This document shows, one piece after another, positions 52,240 to 60,958 of a stretch of DNA of 64,000 nucleotides. Each line of letters begins with the position of its first letter. Position 1 is the stretch's first letter. The notes under the pieces are model-generated. The model did no database searches, was not told the DNA's origin, and worked only from the letters and a program-made list of their open reading frames with translations. Source of the DNA: Flavobacterium fontis (GTDB lineage Bacteria > Bacteroidota > Bacteroidia > Flavobacteriales > Flavobacteriaceae); contig NZ_FQVQ01000005.1 in NCBI RefSeq assembly GCF_900129405.1, positions 62,001 to 126,000 on the forward strand, in the 5' to 3' direction. A program made the position numbers and the translations under genes.

Positions 52240-53601
52240 TTGTATTGTATACTCGACATAGAAACTACCGGCGGCCAATACAACGAAGAAGGCATTACCG
52301 AAATTGCTATCTACAAATTTGATGGACATGAGGTTGTCGATCAATTTATTAGCTTAGTCAATCCCGAGATACCTATCCAACCCTTTGTGGTGAAGTTAAC
52401 GGGGATCAATAATGCTATGCTTCGCAGTGCTCCCAAATTTTTTGAAATTGCCAAACGCATTATCGAAATTACTGAAGGCTGTATCGTTGTTGCGCACAAT
52501 GCCTCTTTTGATTATCGCATTCTTCGCACGGAGTTCCAGCGATTGGGGTACGAATTTAAGCGTCCCACTTTGTGCACGGTAGAATTGTCCAAAAAATTAA
52601 TTCCCGACCAAGTATCGTACAGTCTTGGTAAATTAGTTCGTGCTTTGGGCATCCCAATGGCCGACCGTCACCGCGCGAGTGGTGATGCCATGGCTACCGT
52701 GAAATTATTTAAACTACTGCTCGCCAAAGACACCGAAAAAGAAATTCTCAAAGGATTGGTGAAAACCGAAATTAAGTCGGGACTTTCCCCAAAACTTCTC
52801 GATATCGTGGAAGCCCTACCTACAAAGACAGGAATTTATTACATCCACAATGAAAATGGCGATTTGATTTATATTGGGAAAAGTAAAAACATCAAAAAAC
52901 GGGTGAACCAACATTTTACGGGGACGACCAGCAAAAGCAAAAAAATTCAACGCGAAGTGTTTGCCGTCACCTATGAAGAAACGGGCAGCGAACTCATTGC
53001 TTTGCTCAAAGAAAGTGAAGAAATCAAGATAAACAAACCCATTTACAACCGGGCGCAACGCAAAAGTATTTTTCAGTGGGCCTTGTATGAAGTCCTCAAC
53101 GATCAAGGGTATTTAGGTCTTTCACTTCAAAAAGCCGACGGGCGAAAAAAAGAAATTACGGCTTTCAGTAGTGTTCAAGAAGGGAAAAACTATCTATTTC
53201 GTATCACCGAAAAATTCCAACTTTGCCAAAAAATCAATGGGTTGTATGAAACCCAAAACAGTTGCTTTCAGTACAAAATTAAAGAGTGTGCTGGGGCTTG
53301 TATTGGTGTCGAAGCCCCCGATAGTTACAACGTTCGTGTCGAAGCTTACCTTGAAGAAACGCAATTGGGCAACCAAACCCTTGTGGTTATCGATCGCGGC
53401 CGACGTACCGACGAACGCAGTGCTGTTTTAATTGAAAATGGCATTTACAAAGGGTATTGTTTTTACGATTTGAATTACCAAATTCACAACCTCGAAATTT
53501 TAAAAAATCTAATCATCCCGATGCAAAACAACCGGGATACACGCTCCATTATTCAGGGTTATTTGCGCCGTAATAAAGTCTTGAAAGTGCTCACATTTTA
53601 A
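52240..53601 (+). CDS. DnaQ-type exonuclease fused to a UvrC-like GIY-YIG nuclease, TTG start
   Basis: I start it at TTG 52240, giving MYCILDIETTGG and 453 residues, since DnaQ domains open MYxILDIETTG; no ATG is near and a GTG at 52189 falls in the promoter. Residues 1-165 are a DEDDh 3'-5' exonuclease (DIETTG, VVAHNASFDYRILR and the HRASGDA block, all acidic and His positions present). Residues about 190-280 are a GIY-YIG domain (TGIYYIHNENGDLIYIGKSKNIKKRV). The remainder resembles the middle of UvrC-type proteins. The layout matches Cho/UvrC-like bacterial fusions and suggests DNA-repair incision plus trimming. Function is inference; the domains are clear. Confidence 0.88.
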   Translation: MYCILDIETTGGQYNEEGITEIAIYKFDGHEVVDQFISLVNPEIPIQPFVVKLTGINNAMLRSAPKFFEIAKRIIEITEGCIVVAHNASFDYRILRTEFQRLGYEFKRPTLCTVELSKKLIPDQVSYSLGKLVRALGIPMADRHRASGDAMATVKLFKLLLAKDTEKEILKGLVKTEIKSGLSPKLLDIVEALPTKTGIYYIHNENGDLIYIGKSKNIKKRVNQHFTGTTSKSKKIQREVFAVTYEETGSELIALLKESEEIKINKPIYNRAQRKSIFQWALYEVLNDQGYLGLSLQKADGRKKEITAFSSVQEGKNYLFRITEKFQLCQKINGLYETQNSCFQYKIKECAGACIGVEAPDSYNVRVEAYLEETQLGNQTLVVIDRGRRTDERSAVLIENGIYKGYCFYDLNYQIHNLEILKNLIIPMQNNRDTRSIIQGYLRRNKVLKVLTF

Positions 53602-53719
53602 TTTTTATGAAGGGCTACTGAAAAACAACATCTCCCCTCATTGTTGGTAAGCCTTTGATTTGACGTAAAATTTTAAATCGCATCCAAACCAAAATTACCT
53701 GTCAATAGAACCATTTTGC

Positions 53720-53727
53720 TACCTTTG
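53720..53727 (+). promoter_or_regulatory. -7 promoter element of miaA, abutting the start codon
   Basis: TACCTTTG ends 5 bases before the ATG at 53733, so transcription would start at the start codon. Confidence 0.5.
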
Positions 53728-53732
53728 AACCC

Positions 53733-54674
53733 ATGCAAGCGCCTCCTCTTTTAATTACGGTTATCGGTCCCACGGCCATCGGGAAAACAGCTCTGGCCAT
53801 AGCATTAGCAAAGCATTTTGGCAGTGAAATCTTATCCTGTGACAGCCGTCAATTTTACAAAGAAATGCGCATCGGTACCGCAGTTCCTAGCCCCGAAGAA
53901 CTTGCAGCCGTACCCCACCATTGCATCCAACATATTTCGATACAGGATACCTATAATGTGGGCAACTTTGAAACGGAAGCATTGCAATTGCTAAACCAAC
54001 TGTTTCAAAAAAATCCAATTCAAATAATGGTAGGAGGATCGGGTCTGTATGTTGATGCGGTCTTGCACGGCTTTGATGAATTTCCAGCTCTAGAGGGGAC
54101 AATCCGCGAAACGATAAACCAACGCTTTGAAGAAGAAGGTTTGGCCTATTTGCAAGAAACTTTGCAGTCCTTGGACCCGCACTACTTCACCAAATTGACG
54201 GCTGAGAATCCGCAAACCCTACAAAATCCACAACGGATGAAACGTTTTGTCGAAGTTTGCTTAGGCACGGGAAAACCCTACTCCTCCTTTATTGGAAAAA
54301 AAGAAAAGGTGCGTCCCTTTCAGTGGATTTGTATCGGATTGGAAGCCGAACGCCACGAATTGTACGACCGTATCAATCGGAGAGTGGATCACATGATGGC
54401 CGACGGACTTTTGGAAGAAGTTCGTGCCCTCTACCCGCAACGCCACTTAAACGCCCTTCAAACGGTAGGTTATCGCGAATTATTTGCTTATCTAGAGGGT
54501 GATGTGGACTTGCAAACTGCTATTGAAAATATCAAAATGAATACCCGCCGATTTGCGAAACGACAAATGACCTGGTTCAAGCGCGATCCTGAGACGCTTT
54601 GGTTTCCTTACACCACTCCATGGGAAGAAATTGTTAAATCGTTGCCTTTTTCTACCCAGCAACGCAACCTATAA
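53733..54674 (+). CDS. miaA: tRNA dimethylallyltransferase
   Basis: This 313-residue enzyme transfers a dimethylallyl group to N6 of A37 in tRNAs that read codons starting with U. The P-loop is GPTAIGKTALA (about 11-21), followed by DSRQFYKEMRIGTAVPS and VGGSGLYVDAVL. The tRNA-binding part holds NPQRMKRFVEV and QTVGYRELFAYLEG, and the close RFAKRQMTWFKRDPE is typical. The start ATG sits directly at the -7 element. A lipoprotein gene follows after 34 bases. Confidence 0.98.
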   Translation: MQAPPLLITVIGPTAIGKTALAIALAKHFGSEILSCDSRQFYKEMRIGTAVPSPEELAAVPHHCIQHISIQDTYNVGNFETEALQLLNQLFQKNPIQIMVGGSGLYVDAVLHGFDEFPALEGTIRETINQRFEEEGLAYLQETLQSLDPHYFTKLTAENPQTLQNPQRMKRFVEVCLGTGKPYSSFIGKKEKVRPFQWICIGLEAERHELYDRINRRVDHMMADGLLEEVRALYPQRHLNALQTVGYRELFAYLEGDVDLQTAIENIKMNTRRFAKRQMTWFKRDPETLWFPYTTPWEEIVKSLPFSTQQRNL

Positions 54675-54708
54675 CGTTTGAATTCATCTTCTTTATAAAC
54701 CTTTATTT

Positions 54709-55338
54709 ATGCGATTACTTAGTGGCTTACTCCTCTTGTTTTTGGCCGGTTGTGGCATTCCTTATGACGGAGAAACAATTATCAATATCGAAGGACGTGT
54801 TGTCGATGCGTACAACCAACCGCTCCCAAACCAGCGAGCCTACCTCGGAGCTTCGTATGGTGACGATGGGTACGATACTGCCACCTACAAAACCGTGACC
54901 GATGGACAAGGTGCTTTCCGCTTAACGCTATTTCGACCGAATGAGGGGGCTGAGTTGATTTTTGAAGAAAACAGTACGTATTTGCCCTTGTTTTGTACTG
55001 GATTGCATACATCCAACTTTTCTGGATTGCAATGGAATCTCGGAACACTTGTACGGTATAAAGCCACTGACTTGGTTTCGGTGACTATTGTTGTCAATAC
55101 GGTGAATCCGAATAGTATTTTGGAGCAATTAAAACTTACGGGGATGATTTATACTCCCAACTATGATTTTAATACCCTCACCACAGGAGACCCGATTTCG
55201 TTGGATTATCAAGTGCGAAAAAATCAAACCTGTACGTTGCAGTATAAAGTCAAAAATGGACTCACCCAACAAGTGTCCGAATTAACTGTACCCCTTGTAA
55301 TTGCTGAATCGAATGTAACCTACACCTTAAATTTATGA
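54709..55338 (+). CDS. Lipoprotein with carboxypeptidase-regulatory-like domain
   Basis: This 209-residue protein has a lipoprotein signal MRLLSGLLLLFLAGC with lipidation at Cys of LAGC. Residues about 28-105 are a beta-sandwich of the carboxypeptidase-regulatory type (IEGRVVDAYNQPLPNQRAYL and TVTDGQGAFRLTLF). The rest is beta-rich and unrecognised. It overlaps the next gene by 4 bases (ATGA at 55335-55338), so it is probably made together with the outer-membrane protein encoded there. Role unknown; such pairs can form surface complexes. Confidence 0.8.
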   Translation: MRLLSGLLLLFLAGCGIPYDGETIINIEGRVVDAYNQPLPNQRAYLGASYGDDGYDTATYKTVTDGQGAFRLTLFRPNEGAELIFEENSTYLPLFCTGLHTSNFSGLQWNLGTLVRYKATDLVSVTIVVNTVNPNSILEQLKLTGMIYTPNYDFNTLTTGDPISLDYQVRKNQTCTLQYKVKNGLTQQVSELTVPLVIAESNVTYTLNL

Positions 55339-55946
55339 AACGAAAATGCCTAACAATGATACTTGTCGTTTGGAGTAGTCTTGGACTTCAGGCGCAAAAA
55401 GTAAAAAAACAACCTTGGATTGATTTCAATCCCGCTTTTCGTTTTGGGTTTCAGTATCCTCAGTTGGTTGGTTCCAATTTTTTTGCCGACGATTTAACCG
55501 AATCCTTAGGATTTCATACCAGCTTGTCTCTAGTTAAAATAGCCAATTTTAGGGCTACCGTAGGGTGGGAATTGCAAGGCTACCGCAATAACAATCCGAA
55601 TCGGATTGGCAATTTTAGTCATATTCAATCGAGCACTGCCCTATTTCAAGTTGAATATGAACATCCGCTTAACGGACGGTGGGTGTTGAATCCAACGCTG
55701 GCGTACGGCCAAAGTCGGATTACCTATCGGGCCACGCGAAGCGGCACAACCCTTGCCCGTCAAAGTTGGGAAGAAATACGCTTGGGATCGTATGCGAATT
55801 ACAGTTTTGATAAAACCTTTGTAGGGTATGTCGGATTGCATTATGCTTTTTTATACAATAGTGACATCAAGGCGTCTCCCGCCGATGAGGATTATTTTGG
55901 AAGAGGAAATAAACTCGTACTTTCGCTGGGCATTTTAATTCACTAA
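55335..55946 (+). CDS. Predicted outer-membrane barrel protein
   Basis: This 203-residue protein has a signal peptide MKRKCLTMILVVWSSLGLQAQ. The mature part alternates hydrophobic and polar residues (WIDFNPAFRFGFQYP, FVGYVGLHYAFLY) and ends LVLSLGILIH, like a small barrel. No family recognised. Translation is coupled to the lipoprotein by ATGA, and the thioesterase gene begins one base after its stop. Confidence 0.75.
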   Translation: MKRKCLTMILVVWSSLGLQAQKVKKQPWIDFNPAFRFGFQYPQLVGSNFFADDLTESLGFHTSLSLVKIANFRATVGWELQGYRNNNPNRIGNFSHIQSSTALFQVEYEHPLNGRWVLNPTLAYGQSRITYRATRSGTTLARQSWEEIRLGSYANYSFDKTFVGYVGLHYAFLYNSDIKASPADEDYFGRGNKLVLSLGILIH

Positions 55947-55947
55947 T

Positions 55948-56676
55948 ATGGCTATATCGCCTCAGTTTACGTCGCGCTATGCGCAAGAATGGACCATTAC
56001 TTTTTTACAGTGTTATCCCAATGGGATGCTGAAATACACCGATTTGTGCAATCTTTTACAACTCACGGCAGGAGCACATGCCGATCTGGGCGGACTGAGT
56101 TATCGGGCCATGCAACGCCACCATCAGGCGTGGGTGTTGAGCAGGATGCGGGTCGAAATAAACGCTTTGCCCCGCTGGCAAGATACCGTCACCGTGAAAA
56201 CCTGGATTCATGCTTTGGAGAATTCGCGCTCGACCCGTTGTTTGGAGTTATGGCACGGCGATGAGAAATGGGTAAGTTGTGAAACCTATTGGGCGGTTTT
56301 GAATACCCAAACCCGTCGCCCTGACACGCTAGCATTACCCAATGATCATTTTGTGCGCTATGACGAGCGCGCAACAGTTCTACCCACCCAAAAAATAGCA
56401 TTGCCGAGTTCGCTTGAAACGGTTGAAAACTACCGTATTCGGGTATCTGATTTGGATATCGTGAATCATGTCAATAACGTAAAATACTTGGAATGGTGTT
56501 TGAATCATTGCGATCCGCATCGTTTGTTTGAAAGACGTTTGCGGGCTTTTGACATGAATTTCATGCGGGAAATGCATTTAGGTCAAGAAGCCGAAATCGG
56601 GCACCACGAGGGCGTCTTTGTTGTGTCGCATGAAGGAAAAAATTGTTTCGCGTTGGCGATGGACTGGGTCGATTGA
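55948..56676 (+). CDS. Acyl-ACP thioesterase (hotdog fold)
   Basis: This 242-residue protein has two hotdog domains, as in plant-type acyl-ACP thioesterases. The first half opens with YAQEWTITFLQCYPNGMLKYTDLCNL and has QAWVLSRMRVEI; the second half has the catalytic-region motif DLDIVNHVNNVKYLEWCLN (Asp, Asn, His). It releases free fatty acids from acyl-ACP in the cytoplasm; chain length cannot be told. It lies one base after the outer-membrane protein gene, probably co-transcribed, with a terminator-containing element downstream. Confidence 0.92.
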   Translation: MAISPQFTSRYAQEWTITFLQCYPNGMLKYTDLCNLLQLTAGAHADLGGLSYRAMQRHHQAWVLSRMRVEINALPRWQDTVTVKTWIHALENSRSTRCLELWHGDEKWVSCETYWAVLNTQTRRPDTLALPNDHFVRYDERATVLPTQKIALPSSLETVENYRIRVSDLDIVNHVNNVKYLEWCLNHCDPHRLFERRLRAFDMNFMREMHLGQEAEIGHHEGVFVVSHEGKNCFALAMDWVD

Positions 56677-56687
56677 TGCAGGATGTC

Positions 56688-56834
56688 GCGCCGGGATAGA
56701 CGTGGAAAGTTCGCCTTAACGGCCCAACGAGCAAAACCCCGAAAACAAGGCGACCTTGTGAAGCCCTTGTTTTCGGGATTTTTTTTTGCTTTGGGGCGGT
56801 GGGCGACTTGAAACAGATAGCCCGAAAAGCGCCC
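56688..56834 (+). repeat. Hairpin-centred intergenic element, copy 2
   Basis: Left core GCCGGGATAGACGTGGAA (56690-56707) matches 13 of 18 bases of copy 1. A right core ATAGCCCGAAAAGCGCC (56817-56833) matches 11 of 17. Between them is a large hairpin that also serves as the terminator at 56737-56787. Copy 1 is at 29405-29463 on the other strand. Confidence 0.35.
56737..56787 (+). terminator. Rho-independent terminator after the thioesterase gene
   Basis: CCCGAAAACAAGG (56738-56750) pairs with CCTTGTTTTCGGG (56765-56777), 13 pairs, followed by a T run at 56779-56787. Confidence 0.9.
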
Positions 56835-56862
56835 AAAAAAAATCCCCATCGTACGACAGGGA
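56835..56862 (-). terminator. Probable terminator after the response regulator gene
   Basis: On the minus strand TCCC (56862-56859) pairs with GGGA (56846-56843), enclosing the palindrome TCGTACGA, and is followed by a T run (the A run at 56835-56842). Confidence 0.6.
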
Positions 56863-56868
56863 CTGGAA

Positions 56869-57573
56869 TTATTTTTTGACTACCAAACGGAATCCTTCGC
56901 CGTGAATGTTGAGGATTTCGACATTAGGATCGTCTTTTAAATATTTACGCAATTTGGCGATATATACGTCCATACTTCGCGAGGTAAAATAATTGTCATC
57001 GCGCCAGATTTTGGTCAGTGCCAATTCGCGCGGCATCAAGTCCTCGACATACAACGCTAAAAGTTTCAACAACTCATTTTCCTTCGGTGAAAGTTTGATC
57101 GGCTCTTCGCCAGGGAAGGTAAGAAAGCGCAATTTGGAGTTCAAATGAAACTTCCCGATAGTGAATTCGAACTGTGTATTTTCGGCCTTGGTTTCGGACG
57201 ATTTACGTTGCATAATCGCTTTGATTTTCATCAACAAGACTTCGGAATCGAAGGGTTTATTGAGGTAATCATCGGCGCCCACTTTATAGCCTTTGAGAAC
57301 ATCCTCTTTCATGGTTTTGGCGGTTAGGAAAATCAGCGGAATTTCTTTGTTTTTCTCGCGAATTTCTTTGGCCAAGGTATACCCATCTTTGTAGGGCATC
57401 ATGACGTCTAATATACAGAGGTCGTAGGTATCTTTTTTGAATTTTTCGAAGCCTTCCATACCGTTTTTGGCCAGGGTCACTTCAAAGTCGTTGAGGGTTA
57501 AGTAGTCTTTGAGGATGGCACCAAAATTTTGGTCGTCTTCTACAAGTAGGATTTTTTTTGTCTCTTTTTCCAT
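56869..57573 (-). CDS. OmpR-family response regulator, RprY-like
   Basis: This 234-residue protein has a receiver domain (about 6-118) with the phosphoacceptor Asp in LCILDVMMPYKDGY, Lys in YLNKPFDSE and Thr in FLTAKT. A winged-helix DNA-binding domain follows (about 135-230), with LSPKENELLKLLALY and SRSMDVYIAKLRKYL. It is the second gene after the histidine kinase, 6 bases away, so the pair forms one system. The length and kinase partner resemble Bacteroides RprX/RprY. Targets unknown; possible terminator at 56835-56862. Confidence 0.95.
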   Translation of the reverse strand: MEKETKKILLVEDDQNFGAILKDYLTLNDFEVTLAKNGMEGFEKFKKDTYDLCILDVMMPYKDGYTLAKEIREKNKEIPLIFLTAKTMKEDVLKGYKVGADDYLNKPFDSEVLLMKIKAIMQRKSSETKAENTQFEFTIGKFHLNSKLRFLTFPGEEPIKLSPKENELLKLLALYVEDLMPRELALTKIWRDDNYFTSRSMDVYIAKLRKYLKDDPNVEILNIHGEGFRLVVKK

Positions 57574-57579
57574 GGTAAT

Positions 57580-59163
57580 CTAGTTTATCAGTGGGACTTT
57601 AATGATGAATGTACTTCCTTTTCCTTTTTCGCTTTCCACGAAGATTTGGCTGTTGTGATCGTCCACTATTCGCTTCACATACGCCAAACCTAACCCGTGT
57701 CCTTTTACGTTGTGCACGTCACCGGTGTGTTCGCGATAGAATTTTTCAAAAATTCTTTTTTGAGCGGTTTTGCTCATTCCTATCCCATTATCCTTTATTT
57801 TAATCAGTATAAAATCCTTTATATTTTCAGTGCGTATTTCTATAACGGGTTCTTCGGTAGAATATTTTATGGCGTTATCCAAAATATTAACAATTACATT
57901 TGTGAAATGTACATCGTTGAGTAATACGGTGCTTCGGGTTGCTTCACAATGACTTTGAATGCTACCGTTGCGATTTTCTACGATTAAATTCACGTGCTCA
58001 ATAGCATCATCAATAATTTCATGGATGTCACGAGGCTCTTTGCTGATGTCGAGCTCTTTCTTTTCGAGCTTGGAAATTCGTAGAACGTTTTCTACTTGTG
58101 CATGCATTCGTTTATTCTCGTCGCGAATCATTTGAAGGTAACGAAAAACTTTCTCCTTGTCTTCGATGACTTTGGGATTTCGAATGGCATCGAGGGCCAA
58201 GTTGATGGTTGCAATCGGTGTTTTGAACTCGTGTGTCATGTTGTTGATAAAGTCCGTTTTGATTTCAGAAATCTGACGTTGTTTAATCAACTGATGCAAT
58301 GCATTGGCATACGCAATAATGATGATGAGTGTAAAAACGATGGACAACAGCGTAATGGCTAAAATTTCGGAGAAGAGGAACTTCTTCTTTTGGGGAAAAT
58401 TTACCAAGAGGTTGTACCGGTTGTGACCGTCGTTATCGATAAGAATCGGAATAGAATAGGTGGAATACTTATCGTAATTAAAATGCTCTGATTTGATTTT
58501 GGTCGCTAAGCCGTTGCTGTAGACATCAAATTCAAAAGGAGTATTGATTCCGTATTCTTTAAGTTCGGCGTTGAGCAAATTCTTAAGTTGAGCTACCGTA
58601 ATTCGCTCTTGAATCGGTTTTTGTGCGGCTACGTCTTTGTAGGCGATTTCAAACTGAACATCTTGGAGAATATCTACAGTACCGTCGCGCTCGATCGAAA
58701 TATCGGGCGTCATTTTATTCTGAAAGCCTTTGTCCTCGAATTCTTTACCGTTGAAAACAGTAGTTTTTCGCTTGGTGGTAAAGTTTTTTACGGTTGTACT
58801 ATCATCATTTTTATCAAAGAACGACTGCATGATATAATAATCCTCCATCGTAATGCTGTTGGAGTAGATTATGGTTTGATTTGTTTTCTTGTTTCGCTGT
58901 ACGTATTTATACTCCAAAAAATCTTCTTTTTGAGGAAGTTTACCCGTACTGTCCTTGAGTTGGTTATAGCGATTTAAAAACGAGTATTTCTCTTGTTTTT
59001 CGAGCTTTTCGGCTACATTTCCGAGGACTTGCTTCACATGAAATTTGAATTGTTCTTCGCTTTTTTCCAGGGAACTGTTGAACCAATATACCTGTACCAA
59101 AATGATTCCCAAAAGGGAAATACTCATTAAGAAAACCAGGAGGCGAAAAACAAATTTATTCAT
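57580..59163 (-). CDS. Sensor histidine kinase, RprX-like
   Basis: The ATG at 59163 gives 527 residues; the codon before it is GTG. A first membrane helix at about 8-28 and a second at about 264-285 enclose a periplasmic sensor of about 235 residues with no known ligand domain. Then come a HisKA domain with the phospho-His in NMTHEFKTPIATINLAL (about 313-329) and a HATPase domain with NILDNAIKYS, IKDNGIGMS and GHGLGLAYVK (about 420-520). It phosphorylates the response regulator downstream. A -7 element TAATTTTG lies 5 bases before the ATG, so the message may be leaderless. Confidence 0.95.
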   Translation of the reverse strand: MNKFVFRLLVFLMSISLLGIILVQVYWFNSSLEKSEEQFKFHVKQVLGNVAEKLEKQEKYSFLNRYNQLKDSTGKLPQKEDFLEYKYVQRNKKTNQTIIYSNSITMEDYYIMQSFFDKNDDSTTVKNFTTKRKTTVFNGKEFEDKGFQNKMTPDISIERDGTVDILQDVQFEIAYKDVAAQKPIQERITVAQLKNLLNAELKEYGINTPFEFDVYSNGLATKIKSEHFNYDKYSTYSIPILIDNDGHNRYNLLVNFPQKKKFLFSEILAITLLSIVFTLIIIIAYANALHQLIKQRQISEIKTDFINNMTHEFKTPIATINLALDAIRNPKVIEDKEKVFRYLQMIRDENKRMHAQVENVLRISKLEKKELDISKEPRDIHEIIDDAIEHVNLIVENRNGSIQSHCEATRSTVLLNDVHFTNVIVNILDNAIKYSTEEPVIEIRTENIKDFILIKIKDNGIGMSKTAQKRIFEKFYREHTGDVHNVKGHGLGLAYVKRIVDDHNSQIFVESEKGKGSTFIIKVPLIN

Positions 59164-59168
59164 CACCT

Positions 59169-59176
59169 CAAAATTA
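59169..59176 (-). promoter_or_regulatory. -7 promoter element of the histidine kinase gene, abutting the start codon
   Basis: The minus strand reads TAATTTTG, then AGGTG, then the ATG at 59163. Either the message is leaderless or AGGTG serves as a ribosome site with a promoter further up. Confidence 0.4.
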
Positions 59177-59231
59177 AGATTTTAACATTTGGAATGTTAA
59201 TGTATTAACCAAACATTAACACAGGCGTGTT

Positions 59232-60944
59232 TTATTGCTTTTTTTTCAAAGAAATGAGGATTTCCTCGATTTGGTGCTTGGTTTCTTCAAAATTTTCATT
59301 TTGAATGACATACTGACTGCGTGCGGCACGTTCTTCGTCGGAGAGTTGATTGTTAATTCTTTGTAGTATTTTTTCTCGGGTAGTTTGATCGCGTTTCAAC
59401 ACACGAGCGATGCGTAATTCTAAAGGAGCGGTAATGGTAATTACGGCATCGCAATCTTTATAGCTTCCGCTTTCAAAAAGGATGGCTGCTTCTTTAAATA
59501 CAATGGGTTCGCGTTGGTGTGCAATGAGCCACTGCTCAAAATGCTTTTTTACTGCGGGATGCACGATGGCATTGAGTTGTTTGAGCTTTTCGGGATTATT
59601 AAAAACAACGGCTGCCAACTGTTCCCGGTTTAATTTTCGTTCTTCATTGTAAATCTCCTCTCCAAAACAAGTGGCAATTTGGGCCACAATTTCGGGAAAA
59701 TCCATTACTTTTTTGGCCTCGAGGTCAGAGATATACACGGGATATCCTTTGGCGATGAGATACTGGGCAAGTGTAGTTTTCCCGCTTCCGATTCCTCCTG
59801 TTAAACCGATAATTTTGGTTTTTACAGGGGTGGTATCTACGATTTTCTGCAGAGGAGCTATGAATTTATCCAATGCCTTTTCGACCGACTTATGAATTGG
59901 TTCTTCGGCTTCTTTGTGAATATGAATTTCTTCGGTGAGACGGGCTTCTTTGGTGGTAAAAAACAATTCAGGAAAAGCCTCTTGCGGATTTTTTTTAAGC
60001 CAATGGATTCGATAATGGGATAAAAGAAAGCCGCTTCCATATCCTTTAAACTGTTTCCACACCGCAACAATTGAGAGTAGGCCGATCCATGGATTGCGGT
60101 TTTGAATGGAAGATACCAGAAAAATTAAGGCAAAATACCCCATATACATTCGCATGCCCCAATCCCACAAAAACAATAACCCTAAAAAGGAAACCAAGAG
60201 ACCCGCCATAAACAGGGTCGGAAACCAAAAGGTTATCTTGGCATATTCGGGATACCAACGGTTTAAAATAGGGCGTGCTTTACCGAATTTATGGACTTGT
60301 AGACTAAATTTATCCCAATCAATCCGGCGTTTGTGAAAGACGTAGGCCTTTTTAAACAAACGCGTTTTGAATCCCATTTTCCACAACCGTATGGACAAAT
60401 CAGGATCTTCACCGGGATGTATATTTCCGAAACCTTTGGAGGCTTCGAAGGCTTTTTTGGAAATCCCCATATTAAAACTACGGGGTTGGAACTTATCAAT
60501 TTTCTCCGAACCACCTCGGATACCACCGGTAGTTAAAAAAGAGGTCATGGCAAAATTGATCGCCCGCTGAATCGTTGAGAATGACTTCAGGGCTTGGTCG
60601 GGTCCTCCAAAACAATCGACATAATTGGATTGTAATTCTTTGACTACCTCGGCCATATAGTGTGGGGGAATAATACAATCGGAATCAAAGATGATAAAAT
60701 AATCCCCCTTGGCCACTCGCATCCCAAAATTTCGGGAGTCGCCGGGACCCGAATTGGTTTTGTAATAATAGGACAACTGCAATTTTTGCGCATATTTTTG
60801 CACCACGGCTTTACAATCAATACTGGATCCATCTTCTACAATAACGACTTCAAAGTCGGGAAAGGTGGATTGCACCAAACTTGAAAGAAGCTCATCGATT
60901 TCGTCAGGTCGATTGTATACAGGGATAATGATCGAAAACTGCAT
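59232..60944 (-). CDS. coaE: Glycosyltransferase family 2 fused to dephospho-CoA kinase
   Basis: The ATG at 60944 starts 570 residues as one open frame. Residues 1-235 are a GT-A family 2 glycosyltransferase (FSIIIPVYNRPDEID, FDSDC metal site, GEDPDLSIRLW catalytic segment), followed by two or three membrane helices (about 245-310). A charged linker (about 330-375) leads to a complete dephospho-CoA kinase, residues 377-570: GLTGGIGSGKTT Walker A, AKGYPVYISDLEAKKVM substrate site, NAIVHPAV, and the lid RVLKRDQTTREKI. The kinase performs the last step of CoA synthesis. I see no other coaE in the window and no internal ATG or GTG before the kinase half, although TTG codons exist. The two halves are normally separate genes. 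A sequencing error that removed a stop cannot be excluded. Confidence 0.9.
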   Translation of the reverse strand: MQFSIIIPVYNRPDEIDELLSSLVQSTFPDFEVVIVEDGSSIDCKAVVQKYAQKLQLSYYYKTNSGPGDSRNFGMRVAKGDYFIIFDSDCIIPPHYMAEVVKELQSNYVDCFGGPDQALKSFSTIQRAINFAMTSFLTTGGIRGGSEKIDKFQPRSFNMGISKKAFEASKGFGNIHPGEDPDLSIRLWKMGFKTRLFKKAYVFHKRRIDWDKFSLQVHKFGKARPILNRWYPEYAKITFWFPTLFMAGLLVSFLGLLFLWDWGMRMYMGYFALIFLVSSIQNRNPWIGLLSIVAVWKQFKGYGSGFLLSHYRIHWLKKNPQEAFPELFFTTKEARLTEEIHIHKEAEEPIHKSVEKALDKFIAPLQKIVDTTPVKTKIIGLTGGIGSGKTTLAQYLIAKGYPVYISDLEAKKVMDFPEIVAQIATCFGEEIYNEERKLNREQLAAVVFNNPEKLKQLNAIVHPAVKKHFEQWLIAHQREPIVFKEAAILFESGSYKDCDAVITITAPLELRIARVLKRDQTTREKILQRINNQLSDEERAARSQYVIQNENFEETKHQIEEILISLKKKQ

Positions 60945-60958
60945 TCCTATTTTTTTGG

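Noticed and set aside
59235..59816. Separate coaE gene starting inside the glycosyltransferase frame
   Set aside because: No ATG or GTG lies just before the kinase domain and no stop separates the halves. TTG codons in the linker keep this possible but less likely.
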